Shown: positions 48,462 to 56,397 of the stretch, piece by piece | Layout of the letters: each line of letters opens with the position of its first letter | How positions within the stretch are numbered: the first letter of the stretch is position 1 | DNA from: Chlorobiota bacterium | Lineage (GTDB): Bacteria > Bacteroidota > Ignavibacteria > OLB7 | Assembly: GCA_028287785.1 (NCBI GenBank) | Contig: JAQBOZ010000001.1 | Span: 62,001-126,000, forward strand | Length of the DNA stretch: 64,000 bases | Reading direction: 5' to 3' | Notes under the pieces: model-generated | What the model saw: the letters and a program-made list of their open reading frames with translations, nothing else | The model's database searches: none | Told to the model about the DNA's origin: nothing | Position numbers and translations under genes: made by a program

Positions 48462-50555
48462 TTACGCCGCCACGGTATCCTGGGTCGCGCGACCCACAAC
48501 CATCTCGGCAAACGCGCAGAGGAGCGCCAGCACGAGCATATATTTCCATAGCTCCAGGCCGAACCTGGATTCCACGATCGACTTCCCGAAATCACCGCCG
48601 CTCGATTGCAGCACCGTCAGATTCTTCGGCGCGGTCATCCGCGCGGCGATGATCGAGCGGAGACGGTCGCCGGTCATCTGTGTCAGATCGCTCTCGCCGC
48701 TCCCCATGTCCGCCGTGAAGAGCGCGATGGAATCATTCCCCGACATCACCTTGTATGTCCCCGGCTCATCGGTGCGATCGTAGGTGATGGAGACGCCCCC
48801 CGGAAGACGCCGTACCGGCACGAACTGATCCCGTCCCGACGGCGCGATCACCTTCACCTGATCCGGGATCGTGGCGAGCGATGGAAGGTTCACCGTCACA
48901 TTCTCGCCGACGGTGGTTCGCGGGAACGCATCGCGGTGGGAGCCAACATAGAGGGCGCTCCGCGTCGCGATCGGAACGAAGATCCCCTTCAGGGGAAGAT
49001 CGCTCCAGGCGCCGGTCGGGGGGGCCGCGATATAGATCACGCGCCCCTTCCCATGACGGAACTCGCTCATGAACGGCTGGCCGTTGGAAAGCCTGATGAT
49101 GGTCTCCCCCCCCGCCGCGGGCATCATCTGATAGATGGCCGGTGACTCCACGAGGTTGCCGGGGTTGGCCGGATCGAACACGCCGTTGAAGATGGGATGT
49201 TCGCGATCGACGGAGGCGAAGCTGAAGCTTTTGCTTTTATCGGCGGCGTTCCCCGCGCCGGCGCCAAGCCCTATCCCCAGCGCCGCGCCAAGCCCGCCGT
49301 TGAAGGCATTCCGATCCATCCCGGGGCCGCCGTAGATCACCATCCCTCCCCCGTTCGCCACGAAATCCCCCAGCCGCGCAGCATCGGCGCCCGCCGCGTC
49401 GGCAAGAACAACGGCGGAAACCCTGGAAAGATCGACAGCGCCGAGCCCTCCGGGGGATGTGCGCTCCACGTTGATGGCGCCGCCGGCAAGCGGAAGGGCC
49501 AGCCCCAGATAGTTGAGGCTCTCCGGCGATCCCGCCACCGCGATGGTGATCCTGTCACCCACCGGAAAGGCGAAGTACCGCCGGTTATCGGCATCCAGTG
49601 CATCCCCCTCGATCTCCACGCGACCGCTCAGCAGCCCCGGATGCTTCGGTGGCCCGGACAGCTCCACCGCCTCGGTCTTCCCTGCCGCCACCGTGACGCT
49701 GGACTGCCCGGCACGTTCGCCGTTCAGATAGATCGACACCGGCACATTCTGAACATCGGACTCGCCATAGTTATGCACCCACGCCCGCATCTCCACCGGC
49801 TTGTTGATCTCGAACACGGAGGAGAGGACGCGGATGGAATCGAGGCCGAGATTGGCGCTTCCGAGCGCGCTCCCGTTCCCGATCGGAAGCAGATAGATCC
49901 GCGTGGCATCGCCGAAGATATGGAGGGAATCGACGGCACCGGAGGCATTGCTCCGCTGCGCGTCGGTGATGATGTACAGCTCCTTGTTCAGGTTCTCCGA
50001 TTTATCGAGAAGCGACGCGGCCACCCGAAGCCCGTCATCCAGATCGGCGCGACGGTAGCCGAGCTTCATCGAGGAGATGGCGTTGCGGAGGCCGTCGCGA
50101 CTGCGGGTCGGCTCGGCATCGTTGGCTCCCTTCAGATCGGTCATCGGAATCAGGTAGGCATCATCGTTCTCCTGAAGGAGATCGACCAGATCGAGCGCCG
50201 CCTGCTGTGCCTGCCTGAACCGGGAGCCGCGCTCATCGCGGACATCCATCGAAAAGGAGTTGTCGATCAGGATCACGGCGGTTGTGGCGGCGCGCGCGCC
50301 GGGAAGCCCGGCGGAGCCACGGAGGGCCGGACGCGCAAATGCAAGCACGGCGAAGATCACAAGGGCCGTGCGGAGAATCAGCAGAAGGATCTGCTTCAGC
50401 TTCAACTTCCGGATGCGGGTCTTCTGCAACTCCTTCAGGAAACGGAGCGAGGAGAATTCCACGGTCCGCAGCTTCCTGAGATTGAGCAGATGGAGCAGAA
50501 GCGGGACTGCCGCCGCCGCCATCGCGACCAGAAGAAAGGGGTTCAGAAATGTCAT
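48462..50555 (-). CDS. BatA-like membrane protein with von Willebrand A domain
   Basis: 697 residues. The N-terminus is the BatA-type membrane domain: FLNPFLLVAMAAAAVPLLLHLLNLRK, FSSLRFLKELQKTRIRKLKLKQILLLILRTAL and VLAFARPAL. The vWA domain follows (about 88-260), with MIDAS motif DNSFSM, a downstream Thr in the metal site (PMTDLKG) and the strand ELYIITDAQRS. A CARDB/Ig-like region (about 270-345) and a glutamine-amidotransferase-like Rossmann region (about 350-520; NGGGMVIYGGPG) lead to a C-terminal membrane helix (about 672-690). This layout is common in Bacteroidota as 'BatA domain-containing protein'. The role is unclear; bat genes were linked to aerotolerance. It is divergent from polA, with 243 bp between the starts. 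Confidence 0.88.
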   Translation of the reverse strand: MTFLNPFLLVAMAAAAVPLLLHLLNLRKLRTVEFSSLRFLKELQKTRIRKLKLKQILLLILRTALVIFAVLAFARPALRGSAGLPGARAATTAVILIDNSFSMDVRDERGSRFRQAQQAALDLVDLLQENDDAYLIPMTDLKGANDAEPTRSRDGLRNAISSMKLGYRRADLDDGLRVAASLLDKSENLNKELYIITDAQRSNASGAVDSLHIFGDATRIYLLPIGNGSALGSANLGLDSIRVLSSVFEINKPVEMRAWVHNYGESDVQNVPVSIYLNGERAGQSSVTVAAGKTEAVELSGPPKHPGLLSGRVEIEGDALDADNRRYFAFPVGDRITIAVAGSPESLNYLGLALPLAGGAINVERTSPGGLGAVDLSRVSAVVLADAAGADAARLGDFVANGGGMVIYGGPGMDRNAFNGGLGAALGIGLGAGAGNAADKSKSFSFASVDREHPIFNGVFDPANPGNLVESPAIYQMMPAAGGETIIRLSNGQPFMSEFRHGKGRVIYIAAPPTGAWSDLPLKGIFVPIATRSALYVGSHRDAFPRTTVGENVTVNLPSLATIPDQVKVIAPSGRDQFVPVRRLPGGVSITYDRTDEPGTYKVMSGNDSIALFTADMGSGESDLTQMTGDRLRSIIAARMTAPKNLTVLQSSGGDFGKSIVESRFGLELWKYMLVLALLCAFAEMVVGRATQDTVAA

Positions 50556-50798
50556 AAACGGTCAATATTACGAACCGGCTCTGCCGGTCACAAGGTGCCG
50601 CTTCGTATTTTCACGCTATCGGGAAGATTTCTCCGGCCCGCCTGCCTCACCATGCCGGCGCGGCCGGTTGCCATGATGACGTGCGAACATAGCGAAGAAG
50701 TTGCAGCATCCGGTATGAATATCGCCGCCGAAGCGGAACCAGGGCATCATTGCCCGCGGGAGCTCATCGAGACACAGGAATTTCAGAGACAGACATCC

Positions 50799-53714
50799 AT
50801 GGCAAAAGCAAAACGCCTCTATCTTATCGACGGCATGGCGATCCTCTTCCGGGGATACTTCGCCCTCCTCTCCACCCCCCTCACCTCCAGGAACGGCGAG
50901 CCGACCGGGGGAACCTACGCCTTCTGCACCGCGCTGGTTCGCCTGCTGGAACAGCACAGGCCGGACCTGATCGCGGTAGCGTGGGACAGCCGCGAGCCGA
51001 CCTTCCGGCACGTACAGTTCTCCGACTACAAGGCCAACCGCGCGGCGTTCCCGGAGGAGCTTGCGCCGCAGCTCGAACGGGTGAAGCAGATCGTCGGGCT
51101 GTACCATATCCCCTGCCTGGAGGCGCCGGGCTACGAGGCCGATGATATCATCGGCACGCTGGCGCGGCGGGCGGAACAGGAGGGCTACGAGGTCTTCTGC
51201 GTCACACCGGACAAGGATTTCTTCCAGCTTGTCAGCGAGAAGATCTTCATCTATCGCCCCTCCAAGCCGGGCATACCGGAGGAGATCATCGATTTCGCCG
51301 GCGTGGAGAAGAAGTTCGGCGTGCTGCCGGAGCAGGTGATCGATGTGCTTGCGCTGATCGGCGATGCCTCGGATAACGTGCCGGGGGTAAAGGGGATCGG
51401 CGAGAAGACGGCCATCCCGCTGATCCAGGAGTTCGGATCGCTGGAGCAGTTGTACGAGCGGATCGAGGAGGTGCCGAAGGCCGGCGTCAGGAAGAAGCTG
51501 CTGGAAAGCCGCGATATCGCCTTCCTCTCCAAACAACTGGTCACGATCGATACCAACTCGCCGGTCGATGTCACCTTCGATCAACTCCATCTCGATCCGC
51601 CCGATGCCGCGGCGCTCGCGCGGATCTACGAGGAGCTGGGCTTCAGAACGCTGATGACCCGGTATCTGAATGTCGAGACGGCATCGGCGGCCGCGATCGC
51701 CCCGTCGACAGAGCCCGGAACGCGGCAGCCGGTTGAGGATTCACCGGTCGAGATGACCGACGACGACGAGCGGACCGCGTTCGATCCGATGCCGGGCGGC
51801 GACGATGCGCTCTCGTTCAACTTCGGCCTGCAGGAGACGAAAACGCTGGCCGATGTGGAGCATCGCTATGTGATCGTCCGCACCGAGGAGCAGCTCCGCG
51901 AGCTTGTGAAACACCTTGCGTCGGGATCGATCCTCTCGTTCGATCTTGAGACCGACGGGCTGGACTGGTGGTCGTCGAACATCATCGGCTTCTCCTTTTC
52001 GATCACCCCCGGCGAGGCATTCTACGTCCCGGTCCGCCACGATGAGACCCGGACGGTGGAGGAAAACGGGACGCTGTTCGACGAGGAGAAGATCAGGAAG
52101 GCCACCGAGGGATTTCCGCTCGACGTGGCGCTCCGCCATCTGAAGCCGGTGCTGGAAAGCCCCGACCTCCCGAAGACCGGCCAGAACGCGAAGTTCGATA
52201 TGCTGATGCTCCGCCAGCACGATGTAAAGGCGGGGCCGATCGCGTTCGACTCGATGCTGGCGAGCTATGTGATCGATTCCACCCGCGAGCACAACATGGA
52301 CGATCTTTCGACACGCTACCTCTCCTACAAGCCGGTCTCCATCACGGAGCTGATCGGCCCGCGCGGCAAGGGGCAGCTCAACATGCGCGATATCGATCTT
52401 GACGTGGTGGGCGAATACGCCGCCGAGGACGCCGATATCACCCTTCAGCTCCACGACAGGCTGAAGAAGGAGCTGGAACGGCTGGGGCTGGAGAGCGTGG
52501 CGAACACGATCGAGTTTCCGCTGGTGGAGGTGCTGACGGAGATGGAATACTGCGGCATCCGCATCGATGTCGACTCGCTCAAGGATATCTCAAAAAGCCT
52601 GGAGGAGATCGCGCTCCGTCTGGAGGGGGAGATCTACGTGCTTGCCGATCAGCCGTTCAATATCGGTTCGACCAAGCAGCTTGCCGAGATCCTTTTCGAG
52701 AAGCTGAAGCTGCCGACGAAGAAAAAGACCAAGACCGGCTACAGCACCGATCAGTTTGTGATGGAGGAGCTGGCGGCGCTCCATCCGCTTCCGGAGAAGA
52801 TCCTGGAATACCGCCAGGCGATGAAGCTGAAGGCAACCTACGTCGATGCGCTGCCGCAGTTGATCAACCCCGCCACCGGAAGGGTCCACACCAGCTACAA
52901 CCAGGCGGTGGCATCAACAGGTCGGCTCAGCTCCAACAACCCGAACCTTCAGAACATCCCGATTCGAAGCGAGATCGGGCGCGAGATACGGAAGGCATTT
53001 ATCGCCGGAATTCCGGACGGGCTTATTCTCTCGGCGGATTATTCGCAGGTCGAGCTTCGGATCATGGCCCACGTCTGCGGCGATGAGACGCTGATGAATG
53101 CGTTTCTCGAGAATTTCGACATCCACACCGCCACCGCGATGAATGTCTTCAACGTCACAAAGGAGGAGGTGACGCCGAACATGCGCCGCAAGGCAAAGGA
53201 GGTGAATTTCGGGATCATGTACGGCATCGGCCCGTTCGGCCTGGCGCGACGGCTGAAGATATCGCAGAAGGAGGCGAAGGATCTGATCGCAACATATTTC
53301 CAGAAATATCCGGGCGTGAACGAATATATCAGCCGCACCCTGGAAATGGCCCGCAGCAAGGGCTACGTGGAAACGCTGAGCGGACGGCGGAGATATTATC
53401 CGAATATCGCGGCGGGAAATCAGGCGGCGCGGTCAGCCGAGGAGCGCGCGGCGATCAACATGCCGATCCAGGGAACCGCGAGCGATATCATCAAGCTGGC
53501 GATGATCGATATTCACCGGGAGCTTCCGGGGAAATTCCCGAGGGCGAGCATGCTTCTCCAGGTCCACGATGAACTTGTCTTCGAGGCACCGGCGGATTGC
53601 GTCGAGGAGCTTGCGGTGTTTGTGAAGGAAAAGATGGAGAGCGCATTCTCCCTTGGAAGAATCCCGCTGATCACCGAGACGGGAATTGGAAAGAACTGGT
53701 ACGAGGCGCATTGA
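50799..53714 (+). CDS. polA: DNA polymerase I
   Basis: 971 residues from the ATG at 50799; the frame is open another 534 codons upstream, but that part is antisense to the vWA gene. The 5'-3' exonuclease (about 1-300) has LYLIDGMAILFRGY, YEADDIIGTLAR, VTPDKDFFQLV and DASDNVPGVKGIGEKTA. The 3'-5' exonuclease (about 355-540) keeps its catalytic acids in FDLETDGLD, TGQNAKFDMLML and YAAEDADITLQL, so proofreading should be active. The polymerase domain (about 560-971) has motif A LSADYSQVELRIMAHV, motif B MRRKAKEVNFGIMYG (Phe, as in E. coli) and motif C LQVHDELVFE. Between the first two domains is an acidic linker of about 60 residues. A strong hairpin terminator follows. Confidence 0.98.
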   Translation: MAKAKRLYLIDGMAILFRGYFALLSTPLTSRNGEPTGGTYAFCTALVRLLEQHRPDLIAVAWDSREPTFRHVQFSDYKANRAAFPEELAPQLERVKQIVGLYHIPCLEAPGYEADDIIGTLARRAEQEGYEVFCVTPDKDFFQLVSEKIFIYRPSKPGIPEEIIDFAGVEKKFGVLPEQVIDVLALIGDASDNVPGVKGIGEKTAIPLIQEFGSLEQLYERIEEVPKAGVRKKLLESRDIAFLSKQLVTIDTNSPVDVTFDQLHLDPPDAAALARIYEELGFRTLMTRYLNVETASAAAIAPSTEPGTRQPVEDSPVEMTDDDERTAFDPMPGGDDALSFNFGLQETKTLADVEHRYVIVRTEEQLRELVKHLASGSILSFDLETDGLDWWSSNIIGFSFSITPGEAFYVPVRHDETRTVEENGTLFDEEKIRKATEGFPLDVALRHLKPVLESPDLPKTGQNAKFDMLMLRQHDVKAGPIAFDSMLASYVIDSTREHNMDDLSTRYLSYKPVSITELIGPRGKGQLNMRDIDLDVVGEYAAEDADITLQLHDRLKKELERLGLESVANTIEFPLVEVLTEMEYCGIRIDVDSLKDISKSLEEIALRLEGEIYVLADQPFNIGSTKQLAEILFEKLKLPTKKKTKTGYSTDQFVMEELAALHPLPEKILEYRQAMKLKATYVDALPQLINPATGRVHTSYNQAVASTGRLSSNNPNLQNIPIRSEIGREIRKAFIAGIPDGLILSADYSQVELRIMAHVCGDETLMNAFLENFDIHTATAMNVFNVTKEEVTPNMRRKAKEVNFGIMYGIGPFGLARRLKISQKEAKDLIATYFQKYPGVNEYISRTLEMARSKGYVETLSGRRRYYPNIAAGNQAARSAEERAAINMPIQGTASDIIKLAMIDIHRELPGKFPRASMLLQVHDELVFEAPADCVEELAVFVKEKMESAFSLGRIPLITETGIGKNWYEAH

Positions 53715-53720
53715 TACTGT

Positions 53721-53759
53721 AATCGAAGGCGGGCCGATTTATCCGGCCCGCCTTCGATT
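53721..53759 (+). terminator. Rho-independent-like terminator after polA
   Basis: AATCGAAGGCGGGCCG and CGGCCCGCCTTCGATT form a perfect 16-bp stem with a 7-base loop, seven bases after the polA stop. A short T run follows inside and after the right arm. Confidence 0.8.
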
Positions 53760-54087
53760 TGAGCCATTATCGAGCCGTAATTCGCGAGATTTCCCGCACA
53801 GGCAAGCCACCCACCCCTCTGCTCTCTGCTGTATCGAGACGCGCACAGTTTCATTTTCTCTTCACCATCGCCTGAATAAACAACATCACCGGTTTTCGCT
53901 AACATTTTTCCGGTTTATGGTTTAGGCGTATGAGTGCGCGCTCGCCATGAGAGTTTTTTTACAGATCTATCCGGAAGCATGATATCCCTGCGATATACCG
54001 CGCGGGGTCAACGACAATGGAGATTTCCACTCTCCTCATCGATCCATGCGGCTGCCTGAGATCATCATCACATTTCAACACCATACC
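53760..54087. other. Non-coding region between polA and the next gene
   Basis: About 330 bp. It is more AT-rich on the right, and presumably includes the promoter of the rightward T9SS cargo gene, but no convincing TAnnTTTG element was found. No gene or repeat seen. Confidence 0.4.
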
Positions 54088-56274
54088 ATGAGACCACTAC
54101 ATTTACTTCCGGCTCTGATGACGTTCCTGCTTGTCGCGCACCATGGCAATTTGCTCGGCCAGCAGTTATCCTGGGAGAAATTACCCTTCCCTTATGGGGG
54201 CCGCATCCAGGCATATGCCATCGATTCAAGCGGAGCACTGGTTGTGGGGGATTACTATGGAGGGATATTCACCTCCGGCGATGGAACCAACTGGAGAACC
54301 CTGTCATCATATGGCTCAAGCTTCCAGCCATATGACCCTCGCGCCATCGTTGTCGATTCGCGAAAGAACATATTCGCGACGCGATCGAGAGAGGGAAACA
54401 ACCGGATCGGCCGATTTACCGACAACAACGATGTGAGGGAGAGCTGGCAAACCGCCACGGCAACCGATGCGACGTTCACCGCCATTACAGTCGATACCGC
54501 CGGGCACGTCTATGCCGCGCTGCACAGACCTGATAATCTCAGTTACGCTTTCTACTGGGACAATAATAACGGCCCGTATCCTCCCATGGACAGCACCCTG
54601 CTGAGCGAAAACATTGTCGACCTCGGGGTGGTATATGGTCGCACTGTGATAGCAGCTATGAGCCATTCCATCGCCCGATCATTCGATTACGGCCACACGT
54701 GGGATTCGGCCGTGGCTGGATTGCCATCACCGATCGACATCCGTTTTCTGCGGGTCGGTCCGGATCAGAGCGTGTTTCTGGCGACGAGCGCCGGGATAAT
54801 TCAATCGAGCGATGGCGGCGGGATATGGAAATCGCTGAAAACACCATTTCCTTCAAGTGACATTATCGATATCGCAATTTCCCGGCCCAGGGAATTATTT
54901 ATTGTGACCGGACATGGGGATTTTTATCGCAGGTCGGCGGAGGGAACATGGAGTTCGATTCCGACTGATTGGAGTTCGGAGCCACTGGAAAAGGTTGCCG
55001 CAACGCCAAACGGCAATTTATTTGCCCTCACATCCGACAGCATATTCGTGTCATCGGATCATGGCAATACATGGACTGCATGTGCATTCCCTTCCTCCCA
55101 CCCAACAATCGAATCGTTCGCCGCGGATGCCAGCGGGACATTATATGGGTTCACGGAGTACGCAGAATTGTATACCTTAAAGGAAGGCGGGCAATCCTGG
55201 ACCCAGGTTCACCGGAATGCTGTATATACTCCACACTCCAGGTATCAATCCATCTGGACTCCCCGCACGTTAATGATTGCCAACAATTCCATCTTTCTGA
55301 CGATAAACGGCTCGATCGAGCGTTCCACCGACGGTGGAACCAACTGGTCGGGGTTCGCACCCGATGGAAGTCTTGTCTGCTCCCTGATAACCGCCCCCGA
55401 TCATGTTCTCTATTCGGGCGCTGACAGCGGAAGAATATTCCGGTCATCCGACAACGGCAGCACATGGACGCTGGTGATGAGGACCGACAGCCACCCGATC
55501 GTACGCATTTTCAGCAGTTCGCATGGAACGCTCTTCGCCACCGACGATCATTTGGAGAAATGCTTCAGATCTCAGGATAACGGATTAACCTGGGATTCAG
55601 TCGATATCAGCACAATTAACTCCTCCCCCACCCGAGGCCTGTATTTTATCCAGGTGTCGGACACAGGCATTATGGGCACGGCCTTTCGCGACAGCACTTT
55701 TCTCTCAACCGATATGGGGTTGCACTGGCACACGGCGAACGTGGACACAGCGTTCACAAACCATATCACTTGTGCGGATTACATCCGAAGACCGGCCAGC
55801 CAGGCTTTCTGCGGCACTACTGGCGGGATCTATTATTCGCGGGATAATGGCATTCACTGGAATGCGGTGGATAAGAATTTCGATGCAAGAATCTCTGCCC
55901 TTGCGATCGATTCATCATCCCGGATTATCGCGGGAACATCCACGGGGACATCGATCGGTTATTTCCGGTCCAGCCGAACGAGCGGTGCCCCGACACTCCC
56001 TTCAGCTACTGGAAACACGTCGCTGAATCAGAATATTCCCAACCCGTCATCGGATCAGACACGGATTCGATTTACGCTACCGAAGGCCGGCATGGTGACG
56101 CTGCAGGTGTTCGATGTTCAGGGTCGCGCCATTGCTACACTGGTCGCCGGACGGATGGAATCCGGCACATATGAATCGGCGTTCGAGACGGCGAATATTC
56201 CCGAAGGAATCTACCTGTACCGCCTGAATACGCCGGACGTTGCCGAGACGAACATCATGACCGTGATACGATAG
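54088..56274 (+). CDS. T9SS cargo: sortilin/YCF48-like propeller protein
   Basis: 728 residues from the ATG at 54088, the start of the signal peptide MRPLHLLPALMTFLLVAHHG..GQQ; the 14-residue upstream extension is unlikely. Residues about 25-620 are BNR/YCF48-like propeller repeats with Asp-box-type strands: GGIFTSGDGTNWRTL, SFDYGHTWDSAV, IQSSDGGGIWKSL, RSTDGGTNWSGF and FRSSDNGSTWTLV. The T9SS sorting domain occupies about 640-728 (QNIPNPSSDQTRIRFTL, LQVFDVQGRAIATLVAG, EGIYLYRLNT). It carries no Ig repeats, unlike the 844-aa propeller protein. Third-position GC looks lower than in its neighbours and AT-rich codons are more frequent, which may signal a different origin. Convergent with the next gene across a long hairpin. 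Confidence 0.87.
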   Translation: MRPLHLLPALMTFLLVAHHGNLLGQQLSWEKLPFPYGGRIQAYAIDSSGALVVGDYYGGIFTSGDGTNWRTLSSYGSSFQPYDPRAIVVDSRKNIFATRSREGNNRIGRFTDNNDVRESWQTATATDATFTAITVDTAGHVYAALHRPDNLSYAFYWDNNNGPYPPMDSTLLSENIVDLGVVYGRTVIAAMSHSIARSFDYGHTWDSAVAGLPSPIDIRFLRVGPDQSVFLATSAGIIQSSDGGGIWKSLKTPFPSSDIIDIAISRPRELFIVTGHGDFYRRSAEGTWSSIPTDWSSEPLEKVAATPNGNLFALTSDSIFVSSDHGNTWTACAFPSSHPTIESFAADASGTLYGFTEYAELYTLKEGGQSWTQVHRNAVYTPHSRYQSIWTPRTLMIANNSIFLTINGSIERSTDGGTNWSGFAPDGSLVCSLITAPDHVLYSGADSGRIFRSSDNGSTWTLVMRTDSHPIVRIFSSSHGTLFATDDHLEKCFRSQDNGLTWDSVDISTINSSPTRGLYFIQVSDTGIMGTAFRDSTFLSTDMGLHWHTANVDTAFTNHITCADYIRRPASQAFCGTTGGIYYSRDNGIHWNAVDKNFDARISALAIDSSSRIIAGTSTGTSIGYFRSSRTSGAPTLPSATGNTSLNQNIPNPSSDQTRIRFTLPKAGMVTLQVFDVQGRAIATLVAGRMESGTYESAFETANIPEGIYLYRLNTPDVAETNIMTVIR

Positions 56275-56317
56275 AAGAACCAGGCACACTGTTTCCTCCC
56301 CGCATCCCGTAAACAGT

Positions 56318-56381
56318 CGCGGGGGATAATCCCGATTCGGCGGCCCACGAAGCCGTTCCGATCCGATGATCATCCCCCGCG
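56318..56381. terminator. Bidirectional terminator-like hairpin
   Basis: CGCGGGGGAT (56318-56327) and ATCCCCCGCG (56372-56381) form a perfect 10-bp stem, with a smaller inner stem CGGC/GCCG. It lies between two convergent genes. Confidence 0.55.
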
Positions 56382-56397
56382 CTGCTCCCATCAGCCC

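Noticed and set aside
49197-50798. Reading frame extending polA by 534 codons upstream
   Set aside because: It is antisense to the well-supported vWA gene, is Arg/Pro/Gly-rich without domain pattern, and the canonical polA N-terminus begins at 50799.
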